A stretch of DNA of 64,000 nt, taken from positions 12,087,927-12,151,926 of the forward strand of contig NC_086366.1 in NCBI RefSeq assembly GCF_036324505.1, given 5' to 3'. The stretch is from Eleginops maclovinus (Eukaryota > Chordata > Actinopteri > Perciformes > Eleginopidae). The notes below the pieces were generated by a model. The model did not search any database. It was not told the origin of the DNA and was given only the letters and a program-made list of their open reading frames with translations. The position numbers and the translations under genes were made by a program. Positions 1-57,463 of this stretch are shown piece by piece (within the stretch, counting starts at the first letter, position 1; each line of letters opens with the position of its first letter).

Positions 1-19429
<19,429 letters not shown>

Positions 19430-20060
19430 GTTTGGGCTCGGCTAGGGTCGGCCAGAGCGGCAGACAGGCGAGGCAGGGCAGGGGTCAGAGGGACCAGACC
19501 GTGGAGTCAGCTGGACCGGGCGATAGGGATTCGACACCCCCCGACGAGGACAGCGCCCGAGTGGCGAATTCGAGCCAGGGTCCGACGGGGGGTATAGGGA
19601 GGGAGGGATGACTATTTAATAAAGGCTCCCATCAGTAACCCTAGCACCAGTTTGTCAGATAAATGTCCCGATTATAGCTAATAGAGTCACTCACACCCTG
19701 TACAAGCCACTCTGTGCTGCAGCTAGCTTCTCTGTCTCTGCAGGGACCCACGCAGGCTAATTAGCAGAGCACCAGCCCCGACTCTGCTCAGCCTCAGCAG
19801 TAGGACAATGGTACCGTTTCTCTGCCCAGAAGAGTTCTCGACTGGAGTGTGTCCTCTCCTCTTGACAGCCCCGATGTCGTTCCCCTTTTTTGTCCGCAGC
19901 AGCAGCAGAAATGTTCGCCTGTACCGTGTCTTGACGGGAAGTTCAGTGGCTGTATGACACTGTCAGCCCTCCCCTGTGGGCTGACGACAGAGCGCACTCA
20001 CCAATGCCTAAAGGGAGGAAGTTGCGCTTGAAACTGCGAAATGTTCACGGACAAAGACTA
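19430..20060 (-). promoter_or_regulatory. cbl: cbl 5'UTR / CpG-rich promoter region
   Basis: Directly upstream of the ATG the sequence becomes GC- and CpG-rich (about 19430-19600), in strong contrast to the AT-rich introns, as expected for a broadly expressed vertebrate gene with a CpG-island promoter. No TATA box is obvious at a defined position. The transcription start cannot be placed from sequence alone. Confidence 0.6.
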
Positions 20061-20819
20061 GAACAGGGGTGAATAAATAATTGTGTGAATTAAACATGTC
20101 CCAGTGTTTTTTGTTTCCTCTAGTGACGTGTATATGTGCGGCCCTGTTCCTTTCCTGTACGTCCCCTTCCGTTCGCCCCCCTCTAAACTCCACGCCTTCT
20201 CTGTGCTCGTTCACGATCCATGAATGTAGTCGGATGCGCGCCTTTGCCTGTGTTGCATTCATAAAACGTAAAAGGATGCAATTCTGAATTCCCCCCGCGG
20301 TCACCCTTAACAACAAAGGACGCATTGACATGTCTCACCAAAAGTAAGGATCCAATTACACGCCCTGTGTGAATGGGCTCAAAATGCATCGGTGCCCTAG
20401 TCAAGTTTGATTGGCTGTTATTAAAGTCAACCAACTATCAATCAAACTGGACATCTAATGCCATGGCAACTCACTCAGCAACCAGTGCCCAGCAACAGAG
20501 ACTCATCCCTGTGTACAGTTAGTGTATATTTTATGTTCTAAAAGGTCCAAACACGCTGCTTCACAGCAAGCAAGTTTGCCTCAAATGAAAAAACAAAAAG
20601 GACCACACAGAAAAATCAAGCTAGCTACAGCCCAATAACATATATTGTGTATTACTTTATTCTCTATATTACATCCAGGGGAAAACCTATTGGGGATTAT
20701 TTGTAACAAATTTGCTAAAGATGAGAAGTCCATACTCTCACTGTGTTGTTTTAAATATATCTTCTTCAAAACCTGCAATTCATCTTTATTTCACATCAAA
20801 AAATCATTTGTAGATTTCT

Positions 20820-20960
20820 TTCGATTTAAAAGATTAATTATTCTTTGACTGATTAATGCTGTATCACTTGTCTTTATGATGAAAACTTTCAAAAAAATAG
20901 TGTTAAAAGATTAATTATTCAGTTGATTAAATGTCAGACAATGGGAGTGTGCCCAGTCCA
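20820..20960. repeat. Degenerate AT-rich repeat containing a duplicated AAAGATTAATTATTC word
   Basis: The word occurs at about 20828 and again at about 20908, the second followed by AGTTGATTAAATGTCAGACAA. That phrase resembles, from memory, an old dispersed repeat seen in many fish genomes. The family is not assigned. Confidence 0.3.
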
Positions 20961-21409
20961 AAATTCAAACATATAGAGTTACATAAAGTACACTGAATGC
21001 AGCAGATCTTTAGCCGTTTGATTTATATATGACTTATATATAACAATTATTAAGTTATGAATTATTCCTTACCTATAAAATTACAAAGACAAATATATCT
21101 ACATTTACTCAATTTAGTAGTTGTTTTACAGGCACTGATATTTCCATTTAGCGAGGCCCAGAATTTCATTACAGAAAAATAATGATTTTCTGAACTAGAT
21201 TCATTACATGGTGTAAATATTCCTTACTTTAGGTAGCTTCATTTTGTCCACTGTTTCTGACAGTGGTTGCAGTAAATATGTGCAAATACTAAAGTCGTCT
21301 ATTATGCGTAAGCATGATTTCGAGGTAGGCTCCCTGTTCTTTACACATTTTTATAATGTATACTTACTTAACTCATTTTTTCTTTTCTTCTCATATGTTA
21401 GCTTATTCT

Positions 21410-21530
21410 GTGTTATTGCATGCCTTTTTTGACCTGCTATGCCACATTTGTGTCTATGCCACTTTTGCTGTAACAAATGTAAATTCCCCGCTGTGGGACA
21501 AATATAGGATTTCTGATTCTGATTTACAAA
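21410..21530 (+). repeat. L2-like LINE 3' tail (fragment)
   Basis: The sequence TGTAACAAATGTAAATTCCC then CGCTGTGGGACAAATATAGG and TTTCTGATTCTGATTT matches the typical 3' end of fish L2/CR1-type non-LTR elements, which ends in a short tandem repeat after a C(C)GCTGTGGGAC block. Only the tail is recognisable; no reverse transcriptase is present. Confidence 0.5.
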
Positions 21531-23360
21531 CTTGACATGAAAATGTTTTGCTCCATTCTTTCTACAGTAAATGTCTGGGAGATATTACGTGTTCCTTATT
21601 TATTCCTTTTTTCAAAAGATGGCCTACTTAGTGATTAATTAAAAAGCTAAATGCATTGTTCACAAACTACAATCAGACAATAAAGTTGCTCCACTATGCC
21701 CAGCTACAAAAGCAAAATGATACATAAACATTTGCTGATTCTGTGATTATAATAAAGGGGCCACCTGTCTACATCAGGGCTTTAGTTCACTAGAATATTG
21801 CATGGAAAATACTTATATATACTTTACATATTGTTTTAAGAATTTTAATGCAGAACTTTTATTGTGGATAAGGGAGCAGGAAGTGTATGATCTGAATACA
21901 TCACCCACCAGTGGCTAGTCTACCACTATCTGCATCACCTAACTGCTACATGGATATATGAGCATGTTTCACAAAAAAAAGCTATTGATTAGTTTGGTAA
22001 AATATGGAGAAAATAACTGCAATAAGAGTTTTTTGCTTCTCAAAAATAAGTGTGTACATGCATGTATGTGTGTGATTACCACAGCCCCACAGTGTGAGTC
22101 TTAAAGGCCAGTCTAAAATAATTGATCTGAGGAGCACAGGACAGACATGTAGCAGAACCTGCAGCATGAGAGACAAAACCCCAGAGACGTCAACTCTTGT
22201 ACAGCACATACGGGGCATGAATCAACAATTAGCCTCTTTTTTAATACAAGAGATAAGGTGTGATTCCTTTGGGAGTGAGGATAAGGGACTTGTTAGCCAA
22301 GGTAAGGGCAATATTGAGGAACAAAAAGTCTAATTAACTTGGTACCTAAGGTGATTGCTGCATTAGCCTTATAATGTGATTCAGCAATGAAAGCCAGATA
22401 TCTTTGACAATAGTATTATTCTAGACCTCAGTTGCCAGTTTAAGACATTCAGACAGAGCTGACCAGGGTGAGAGGGAGGGCAGCTGAAGGAAGTAATTTA
22501 AATGACTTTTCTTGAATAAAATAAGATATTAACGGTTAGTTATCATATCAAAAGTGATGGAGATGGAATGCCTCTATTTGCTTGGTTCTATGTCAGGAGG
22601 AGATAATTAAAGCAAAAGCGAGTGGGAGCAGGTCACCAAAGATAGAAAATCATCAGTTCTGCATATGCTTTCAGTGCACAGCAGGGGTTAATCAAATTCT
22701 TCCACTTGAGCTCCTTTAGAAGGGAAAGCCTTTGTCAAACAGAGAGATACTATTGTACAAAGCATATCAAGCAATGCTCCTCCTGACACTCAAGACGCAC
22801 ACTTCTTTTTACAACCAGGGTCTTAGTGGAATAGCTTTGTCTGAAAAACCTTAAGGTTAACATAACATTGTACCCAACACATTTACTTTACCAATAAACA
22901 GAGAGCACACTGCTGGACAGGGCTTTCTCAAAACCTCCATAGTCCAGTCACCTGTCAGAAGCAGGTATTTGGCCATATTGGCAAAGGGAGACAACCTCTA
23001 AAATTTGTTGTGACTTTCTCATCTTACGATGCCACAGATCATCTCTCTGTAGACCTATGAATGTCGCTGGTTGCTTTACAGAGCAATGTGAGAAGTTATA
23101 TGGCTAGCAGAACTGACATATCAGTTAAATGGTAAGTTGTATCAGAATAGTGCACAGGAAGTTAAATTCTGGTTGATTTTGAGTCATATTTGGTCCCTCT
23201 GGACTGTTGTATAGCTGTTCCTCTCAAAATATAAAATACTGCCATAAAATGTTATTCTAACCCGTAGGTACATTATATCACATCAGACGGTCATTACGTG
23301 AATGAGCAGAATCTTCCTTTATTGACATTTCAACGGTCCAATTGGCTAAGCATAGATATA

Positions 23361-23562
23361 CAGTGGGGCAAAAAAGTATTTAGTCAGCCACCAATTGTGC
23401 AAGTTCTCCCATTTAAAAAGATGAGAGAGGCCTGTAATTTTTATCATAGGTACACCTCAACTATGAGAGACAGAATGAGAAAAAAAAATCCAGAAAATCA
23501 CCTTGTAGGATTTTTAATGAATTTATTTTCAAATTATTGTGGAAAATAAGTATTTGGTCAAT
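23361..23562 (+). repeat. Left terminal inverted repeat of the Tc1-like element
   Basis: It starts CAGTGGGGCAAAAAAGTATT and ends near an inner AAGTATTTGGTCA motif. It pairs with the right arm at 24764-24965. Confidence 0.9.
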
Positions 23563-23587
23563 AACAAAAGTTCATCTCAATACTTTG

Positions 23588-24598
23588 TTATATACCCTTG
23601 TTGGCAATGACAGAGGTCAAACGTTTTCTGTAAGTCTTCACAAGGTTTCCACACACTGTTGCTGGTATTTTGGCCCATTCCTCCATGCAGATCTCCTCTA
23701 AAGCAGTGATGTTTTGGGGCTGTCGCTGGGCAACACGGACTTTCAACTCCCTCCAAAGATTTTCTATGGGGTTGAGATCTGGAGACTGGCTAGGCCACTC
23801 CAGGACCTTGAAATGCTTCTTACGAAGCCACTCCTTCGTTGCCCTGGCGGTGTGTTTGGGATCATTGTCATGCTGAAAGACCCAGCCACGCTTCATCTTC
23901 AGTGCCCTTGCTGATGGAAGGAGGTTTTCACTCAAAATCTCACGATACATGGCCCCATTCATTCTTTCCTTTACACGGATCAGTCGTCCTGGTCCCTTTG
24001 CAGAAAAACAGCCCCAAAGCATGATGTTTCCACCCCCATGCTTCACAGTAGGTATGGTGTTCTTTGGATGCAACTCTGCATTCTTTCTCCTCCAAACACG
24101 ACGAGTTGAGTTTTTACCAAAAAGTTCTATTTTGGTTTCATCTGACCATATGACATTCTCCCAATCCTCTTCTGGATCATCCAAATGCCCTCTAGCAAAC
24201 TTCAGACGGGCCTGGACATGTACTGGCTTAAGCAGGGGGACACGTCTGGAACTGCAGGATTTAAGTCCCTGGCGGCGTAGTGTGTTACTGATGGTAGCCT
24301 CTGTTTCTTTGGTCCCAGCTCTCTGCAGTTCATTCACTAGGTCCCCCCGTGTGGTTCTGGGATTTTTGCTCACCGTTCTTGTGATCATTTTGACCCCACG
24401 GGGTGAGATCTTGCGTGGAGCCCCAGATCGAGGGAGATTAGCAGTGGTCTTGTATGTCTTCCATTTTCTAATAATTGCTCCCACAGTTGATTTCTTCACA
24501 CCAAGCTGCTTACCTATTGCAGATTCAGTTTTCCCAGCCTGGTGCAGGTCTACAATTTAGTCTCTGGTCTCCTTTGACAGCTCTTTGGTCTTGGCCAT
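23588..24598 (-). pseudogene. Tc1-like transposase with one premature stop (DD34E)
   Basis: The reading frame from ATG 24598-24596 begins MAKTKELSKETRD and meets TAA (24559-24557) at codon 14. After it the same frame is open for more than 320 codons to the natural stop at 23588. Visible parts are an N-terminal helix-turn-helix DNA-binding region, a GRPR-like linker ([11 protein letters not shown]), and a catalytic domain with [23 protein letters not shown] and [11 protein letters not shown], giving the DD34E spacing. Tc1 transposases bind the inverted repeats and cut and paste the element at TA sites. The stop is most simply a Lys codon changed by one base. A GTG or other downstream start would lack part of the first DNA-binding helix, so this copy is probably inactive, though only mildly decayed. 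Confidence 0.93.
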
Positions 24599-24763
24599 AG
24601 TGGAGTTTGGAGTATGACTGTTTGAGGTTGTGGACAGGTGTCTTTTATACTGATAACGAGTTCAAAAAGGTGCCATTAATACAGGTAACGAGTGGAGGAC
24701 AGAGGAGCCTCTTAAAGAAGAAGTTACAGGTCTTTGAGAGCCAGAAATCGTGCTTGTTTGAAG

Positions 24764-24965
24764 GTGACCAAATACTTATTTTACCGAGGAATTTACCAAT
24801 TAATTCATAAAAAAATCAGACAATCTGACTTTCTGGATTTTTTTTCCTCATTTTGTCTCTCATAGTTGAGGTATACCTATGATAAAAATTACAGGCCTCT
24901 CTCATCTTTTTAAATGGGAGAACTTGCACAATTGGTGGCTGACTAAATACTTTTTTGCCCCACTG
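24764..24965 (-). repeat. Right terminal inverted repeat of the Tc1-like element
   Basis: The reverse complement of the left arm, identical over the outer 92 bases and then with scattered substitutions. Confidence 0.9.
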
Positions 24966-25687
24966 TATATGCACATTTTCTGCAGCTGATCCTCAAAGAT
25001 AAGTGGTGTAACCTGGAGCTCTGTAAGGGGTCTCAGCCTGTGATTATACAAGCTAGGATTTGAATATGTAATAATTATTATTTCTCTCCTTCCGTCTACG
25101 AGACTGATCTAATTATGCCTCTTCTCCATCAGCCCCAATCAGAGTTAAAGGTAGTTCAGACGGGAAGGGATATCAGGTTAGAAAGGGAGTGATTAAAAGG
25201 GAAAATTTGGGGAGACAAAAGAAAACCCCTCACTAAAAATACAAGGAACTATCTAAATTTGACTTAAATGTACAGCACATTTAAAAAACAAATGCAAGCA
25301 GCTGCTCTCAGACACATCTGCAACTTAGACTCAAATGGTTGTATCTGTTAGGTTCAATTGAAAGTGACGTACGCATCAGCATCAATCTACAATTCACAAT
25401 TTAGTATTCCTAACAGTGGGTTTGATGTTCTTTATTATATAATATTTTACCATCAGAGTACAAAACAGACTGAGAAATATACTGTGTGTATGTATTCAGG
25501 AGCCCACCATAAAGTGTCTGTAATGCTGTGTGATGACCACTAGATGTAGCAAACGACTGTTGTCAAGGAGCTGGTGCCAAGCTTATTTTACATACCCAGA
25601 CGTTTTTGAGACTTAAATGTGTAGAAACATGGAACAGGTATTTATAAAAGTAAAGTAAAGATATTTTTGTTGTTTAATTATTAACTC

Positions 25688-25724
25688 CATACCATGTAAG
25701 TGACGACTACACTCACATGGTATG
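25688..25724. repeat. Short inverted repeat (10-bp perfect stem)
   Basis: CATACCATGT at 25688-25697 is the reverse complement of ACATGGTATG at 25715-25724, with a 17-base loop that can extend the stem by GTG/CAC. Its function is unknown and it may be chance. Confidence 0.5.
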
Positions 25725-27521
25725 AAATGATTGATACCAAGTGACAGTACACACACAAGTAAAGAATAAAATGATCTTCTAAAAAGTGGTGTTAAGAAAT
25801 GATGGCAATGTAGGTATAATTTGTTGTGTTGTGTTGTCTGCTCGATCCATGGATTACAGGCCGAATATGGACACAGGCAACAGAGCCTAAGTGAACCTCC
25901 CCAAATGAATCACAGATTACTCCAACTGCTAAACTGTACAACTTTTAGTCTGCAATGTTTTCTTCCAAACCACAACTATGAAAAAAACAGAAATACTCAG
26001 AAAAAGAAATACAAAAAGTTGGGTTCAATATTAGGTAGACCAACAAAAACAAAAGTGAGGCAAAACAACAGTTAATGATGCAGGAATTATGACTTAGCAG
26101 CTCAGCATCGATAAAACCAAACTCCTCCCTAGGGAGCCAGATAAACAGATTTTCTTCCAAGGCTTCAATTTCATGGCACAGGGCAGTTTTTTTAGCCTCT
26201 CATCTGTGAGTCAACGAATCATTGACTCTGGGATGAGGATAATTCTGTGCTCTAACGACCAATTAACACAAAATCTCAAGGGGCCTATATCTGAAGCCAA
26301 ATAATTTCTGCTCAAACCACAAGTTGTTGTTGTCCTCAGGGAGTTTGTGTTTCTGTTATTTAGAGTTTAATGGGGTTGACTGCAGTCGCCCAAGTGTTCA
26401 AAATGAGATAAGAATAGTGCACCTGTTAGTGGGGGAGTTTAATTTGCAGTATGTCTTGTATTAATATTCCCCTTGTGAAAAAGTAATTAAAAAAATAACC
26501 AGTTGAGGAAAACCTATTCAGAATGTTCTTAATTGAAAGTATTATTGCAAGTCAAAGCTCTGCATTTAAATCTAGTTTAGTACAGCGTTATGCTCAGTCA
26601 TAATTAAGTATCAAAAGTAAAAATACACCCTGTGACTTATTTAATATAATTTATAACTTAAGAATGTTAAAACTGATGCATTAATGTCCATGTAGCATTT
26701 GTAATACAAAACAGATATTTGAATCAAGTGCTTTCCATTATGGGCAGGTCGGCCTCAAAAGAGGTCATGAGATGATTAATGGGGTGATTTGAATGAAAAG
26801 CTCTGATTATTGAAAGGAAAGTCTGGCTTTGGTGGACTGCTAACAGCTCATAAACATCTGAAATGTTACAAGCGGCCCAAAGTTGATGCATAAAAAATAA
26901 ATGGTTTAAGCTTTTATAAGCACATGCATATACACATGAATATAAAGTAACATTAAATCGTACTGACGCACACTATTTGAGTAAATGCTTTTCAGTACTT
27001 TCCCTGTCAAGTAGTAGTATTATTATTAAATGCTTGTCTATACCCTTTTTCTACATGTTTACCAACTAATCATTAATCATGTGCATCATCAAAACTCTGT
27101 GATTAATGATGTGCTTCCAATCTGAACCCTGCTAATGTTTTCCTGCTGTCGTCGATGCATTTCAGACAGATGGTGCTTTATAAAGAATTAGAGTCATTAT
27201 GATAGTGACTGATGTCTTTGGACACTTGAGTCTCCGGAAACTTAATCCAAGGTCACCAAAGTATTTCAGTGCAGACACTTATATACTGTAACAGCGTTCA
27301 TGCAGCTTTGTCATGCGGTACCCAAGTGATCGATAAAAGCTTGTTGCTTTCATTTTTCGGATGAATACCTTACAATGAGTGCCAGCTGCCCTACTTCCAC
27401 TTGAATTTGACTCGACTGTCCACTGCGTCTGTTCAGCTCTTGGGATACAAAGAGCTCACCTCCAGCTGATGAGTCACTCTGTCATTTCCCATGGAAAGTG
27501 GAAGAAAGAAACCCCATTCAA

Positions 27522-27523
<2 letters not shown>

Positions 27524-27559
<36 letters not shown>
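27524..27559 (+). repeat. (AC)18 microsatellite
   Basis: A 36-bp uninterrupted AC tract in intergenic DNA. Confidence 0.95.
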
Positions 27560-27561
<2 letters not shown>

Positions 27562-30056
27562 TAATCAATTATTCCCATCTGTGGGCCATCAATCAAGACA
27601 GGAATGAATAGTGAGGAACGAAACACAGAATAAACGAAGCTTCATTTTATTTCTCTGAAAGACAAACAATGCCAAGATGTTTTGGTTGGTCAATATATTT
27701 AACAACAGCTGTCAGTGTACAAAAGGTTGTGCAACAGCCTGGTCAGCATCTCACCTTGCACTCTGAATCCCTTTTGTTATTTAACACAAAACAACAAGCC
27801 TTTTGCAATTAATGGCCAGCAAACCAATAGCAAAGCTCTCACTTAAAAACATTTACCAGTCTGAATAGACAGTTTCCTGTGTCAGTCTTTTATGACCTTC
27901 TGTTGGTATCCAGTGCACATTAGGGGCTGCTATGGGTCATATGTATACATGTATGCTGTTAACCTTGGGAGATCTTTGAGAAAGAAGTTGTTTGAAAAAA
28001 CGATGCAGAAGAAATGTGATGACAAGCTTTAACAATTGTTATTAGAAAGCAACAAAAGTATACCTGAATGCAAAGTTATAGAATATAATTATTCTCAAAA
28101 TTTCTGAATATCCAATGGTCTGGTGGCATAGAGCTAAAATAAATATGAAAAAATATGAGAATATGAAAAAAAAAGGAAAGAAAACTTTGATTTACACAGA
28201 AAGGGTCTGATAAGAAAGTCACTCTTCAAGTGTGAAAGATGTGAGCTGCTAGCGGGACAAAGTGCATCAGACTCAGTACACTTTAATTCCTAAATCCTTG
28301 ATGATTTACAGCCAACAAGGTAATTGATACTGCTCTGTGCTACAACTGGTTAAGCTTGAAGAGGGAAGTAGATTTTCAAACACCTCTGTAGGCACTCAAT
28401 GCTCATCATGAGCTTCATAAATCCAATAGGCAGTGGTGGGAAGAGATACACTGAATTTATGGAGCTGGAGCAGAAGGAAAAGCATGAGCATGAAGAAACA
28501 AATTTGACACAGAAGTGACATACAGGTGGCGGTGAGTGTTTATGTGCGTGTGTCACTCCTGTAAGAGTTATGTGGCACTGTGTGTGCTGAGGATATGCAC
28601 TGTGACATGCAGGTTGGTGACGCACAGCAAAACGTGTCATCTGTAATGCCGCAGTGGAAAGATTGGGAGACAGGCACTCAGAGAGGAGATGAGAGGAGAG
28701 GAGAGGAGATAGAGGCAGCCTGAATTAATTAAACTGTAAATCAGTTGCAGGTTGTTGGTGTGCGTTCACTCACTTTCCCTAGGAAGGAAAAATAAACCTG
28801 AAAATTACAGTGATGAATGGACTACAGGTAAACATATAAAGCACATAAGTGAAAGTTAAACTCATTAGCCTTCGTTAGACTTCCCACCCACACAAATCCT
28901 CAGCTGTTCGAAGTATCCACAAGTGGGCAGACATTACCTCAGTTATGGGGGATAAACGAGAGATAAATGCATGAACTCCTTCTGGTTCACTTAACATCGT
29001 CATGTTTACTCAGATAGAAACCCATACCTCCTCAAACTGCTTCCCTGCATACGTATTATGTCACAACAAGCTAAGTGCACTCTCTGAATATTTCTTCTGG
29101 TGGAATAATAAGTGCACCCAAACCCTGTTTAGCATTGCAGATCTAAATAGCTCAGAAGGTCAAATACATCAGAGTAAAAGCAGAACCCCACAGAACTGAA
29201 GGTTGTTTTAGGAAATGTCTTTATAATGGAATAAAAATGTCAACATAAGAAAATAAAGGATATAAAATATAGCAGCCGAACCCTGGCAGCTCGCTCTGTG
29301 GTGCTCAGGTCACCCAGTGTTTCAGTGGGACCTGTTTTAATTCTTACTCTACCGCTCTCCAGGCCTTCACGGTAATTGGCAATCTCATTCCAACTACGCT
29401 TGATTTAGCACCCCAGTAAATGTTTTTAGTGCTCAAGAAGTTAGCATCGGGTGCAGCGAGAGCTTTCCTACTCTCATGAGTTTCTTAGTGACATTCAGCA
29501 AATGAATAGGAACTTTCTTTATAAAACTGGTAATGAAATGTGGGTTTTTGCTATTTGCTTGGTAATTTAACTTTAACAAGTTATTATATAAAGAAAAAAA
29601 AGTTAACTGTGGCTGTCTATGAACATTTTCTGCTCAGAAACTGAATCCCTGTATGTGTGTTTAAATGGCATGATGTTTCCCTATAACATACTGTAATACA
29701 GGTCTGTGCCATAAACATCAACTTATTACTCCTGTGACAAAATAACAACAACAACACCACTTTGGACATTACTGGGGAACCTGTTGATCATACTGTATAC
29801 AAACCATCTGTGGGGCATTAATAATTCATTAGTCGAACATTAGGTACATTTGCACTATTGGCGCTACAGCAGATGATACCACCATTCCTTCGTGACTCCC
29901 AGTCATTCTATTCGGTGCCAAATTAAAGCAGATTCAGTGCTGTTTCAAACACTGATGTGTACTTGTGGGAGTTAAGACACAATACAGACCTGAATTAAAA
30001 TGCCATCTGAAGTGCTGAAACACTTTCAGTAAATGATTGGACTGATATTGGAAAAA

Positions 30057-30066
30057 GTGTGTGTGT

Positions 30067-30111
<45 letters not shown>
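30057..30111 (+). repeat. (GT)n microsatellite with one GA interruption
   Basis: A 55-bp GT tract, interrupted once near 30071, followed by a GGGGAGGGG run. Confidence 0.95.
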
Positions 30112-30113
<2 letters not shown>

Positions 30114-32683
30114 GAGGGGTTCTCTCAATTAGAAATTCCTCTCACTTGTGAGCCAGTTGTTCAGAATCATTAATTCACAGAAAACACTGAAATTAGTACA
30201 AATCTGCTAAAGATTCCTCAAGGTCTGTAAGCAGTTGATCCAGCACAGTTTCACATCTTCAGCTTCTGAAACTGCATACCAATCCAACCCTCAATGCAGC
30301 TGCTTGAATATTAAAGTTTAGGCAGTTTGGGTGATGTCATATATGGGTAAATTAAACATTAAGGCAAATTACAGAATGATATTACAACAAGGTGACAGTG
30401 TGATCACTCACACGTGTCAGTGTGTGTATGTGTGAGATCCAAGATGTAAGTTATTATGATGCCGCATAAAAATCCACACATCTCAAATGAAAAATACTCA
30501 TTATGATTCATCATGTATTTTAGTTATCTAGTAACTAAAAATCTTTCTCCAATATTTAAGTTACTTCTCCAGGAATAATCACTATTTCTAAAGGTAAAGA
30601 AATGGCAACCAGAGAGGGTGGGTTTATTTTTTAAGGCTTCTGGGACCATTTTCATTTATATCTTAAGATTTTCAACTTTCCCATTTATCTCAATATATAG
30701 GGGATAACGAAGTATCTCTATACTATTGCCTATTATTATAATCATTAATAATTCCTTCTTTGTTTGAAAGAACATTGTTGCTGCACCATTTAGGAACCTG
30801 GAAGGATTAAAGTTGGATTTGTAATGTGTCACAGATAGATTGAAATGGGGGTTGTGATTTATCCTGCTGGATTTGTGATGTATATTGATTTTATGACACA
30901 ACAATGATGTGTCAAAACTTTATCATTAACGATGATCAATAAGTCGAACACTTGAATTTAACATTCACTTATTTTCAAGAGAGAAGAATTTCACTAATGA
31001 CAAACTGCAGGTGAAAGATGACAAAGATAGAAAGTGAACGTATAAGAGAAATGATGCTGTTGAGCAGGTGGCCTAGTTCTGAGGGATAGTGACTGACAGA
31101 GCCTGACGGACAGAAATAAGATGATCTACACATCAGACCTAAGCAAAAAGTGGTAAAGACAGGTGGATGCCCATTGATTCCCACTGTGCACCAGTCAAGC
31201 TATCATACACCTTCCAACCAGTTGGTTCACTAGAATAAACTAAGCCATGTGTCGCCGTCTATGGAGGAATTAACCTAAGAATCGTGATGCTTGTGGTTTG
31301 TCCTCATCGCTTCTATTCTAGAGGAATGGTTTGTAAAATGCAAATACATTTGAATACCATCTACACAAATGCAACCAGTGCTTTAGTTGTATTCTTCATC
31401 AGTTTGCAGCTGAAATAAGTCAGGAATTGATTCAAATATTCTACATTTGGGATTTTGCTAAAGAAAAATTATGAAAATGAGAGCATCTTGGCTGATCTGA
31501 ACTGAAAGTAATCCTCGAAGCAGTGGGTAAATCATCAGATTTGCGAATGTTTACTGCCTTGACATTTTAAAATAATTTAAATAAAATGCAGATAAAGAAA
31601 CACCTTTGCTTTACCGGGCTCTCCATGTTTTAAGTTGGTCCTGACAAAAGTAGGGTTTCAATCACATAATGACTTGTCCCCATTTAACCTGAATCATTCT
31701 TGATACAACTCTAATGTCTTGCAGACTGCACAGGAGACACAGCATATTATTAAGTGAGACATAAAAATGACAGTTGATGAGACAATAAATGTCCTGGTGT
31801 TGAAGATGAAGGGCAGACAAAAAGGAAGAAGGGATATAATGGATGCCCGATGTGTGTGTAGCCATCATTTTAAAACAGGTATACAAAACAGGAAATCCTT
31901 CTTTCAGCTTCTCAGCCAACACTTCAGCATTTATCATTCAATGAGCACCTACCAACATCGCTGGACATGCATCGCTGTCTTTCAGAGATACCAACAGTTA
32001 AAACATTTTTTAATAGAATATCACTACTAGAAAAGAAGTCTGTGTGTCTGTCTCTGTGTGTTTGTTGAGCAGGTTCAGTTGAGTTTGTTGTCTTCTCAAG
32101 GCTGTGGTGCTTTCTTCAGCCACAAGATAATACTCATGGTTTTTGGCACTTTCAAAATAAAAGGATTTGGAGGATGACCTTGCATTAATCTGTTCATCTT
32201 TGCAGCTTTTCAGAGGCAATATACGTTCATACAGTTAACTGTCAGATAAAAAAAAAGGAACTTGTTTAAAGTTTTTGTAGAACAATAGAATAACAATATT
32301 CAGTACTGATAATCCAACAGAGGACAGAAATAACTTAAAAATAAAAACAAATAAAACAGCACTATGATAAATGACTGAAAATACTGCATAGTACAAATGC
32401 CCCGTAGCTTTTTTGTCCGTCCTGTCTGACACAGTACAGAGGGCCAACAGGGACAGACCACAATGAGACAGACTCATCAGTTTCTCCTATGACCGAGGAA
32501 AACATTCACCCAAGGAGACTCCAACTACTAGCTTTTGCCTCATGGGCAGAAAGTTCACAGCACTGCCATGCCCTTTAAGATCAAGTTCTGCATGGCTGAA
32601 TCAAAATACCAAGTGAACTTTGATCCCTGGAAAGTAGAGAAGGTGGGTGCTGTGAAAGTCATTCCTTCTGGAATTGCGGGGCA

Positions 32684-57463
<24,780 letters not shown>

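Larger units (their letters stand above)
20061..23358. other. Intergenic DNA between cbl and the Tc1-like element
   Basis: No exon is recognised. A modest CpG-containing stretch at about 20150-20330 may belong to the cbl upstream region. A degenerate repeat-like segment near 20820-20960 repeats AAAGATTAATTATTC twice, and an L2-like LINE tail lies near 21410-21530. The rest is AT-rich and featureless to my reading. Confidence 0.6.
23361..24965 (-). mobile_element. Tc1-like DNA transposon, near full length (1605 bp)
   Basis: The element is bounded by terminal inverted repeats beginning CAGTGGGGCAAAAAAGTATT at both ends and by TA target duplications (23359-23360 and 24966-24967). The outermost 92 bases of the two repeats are identical on my reading and similarity continues to about 200 bp per end. 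Each arm contains an outer AAAGTATTTAGTCA and an inner AAGTATTTGGTCA direct-repeat motif, as in IR/DR-type Tc1 elements. It carries one transposase gene on the minus strand. The insertion lies in intergenic DNA between cbl and grik4. Confidence 0.95.
24968..32683. other. Intergenic DNA between the Tc1-like element and the grik4 stop codon
   Basis: No exon is recognised. It contains microsatellites at 27524-27559 and 30057-30111, a purine-rich GAGAG stretch near 28679-28715 and a small perfect hairpin at 25688-25724. The right end must contain the grik4 3'UTR, but its polyadenylation site is not clear. An ATTAAA on the minus strand at about 32008-32013 is one weak candidate. Confidence 0.6.

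Noticed and set aside
23949..24560. A 203-codon frame on the plus strand
   Set aside because: It is the antisense shadow of the Tc1-like transposase.
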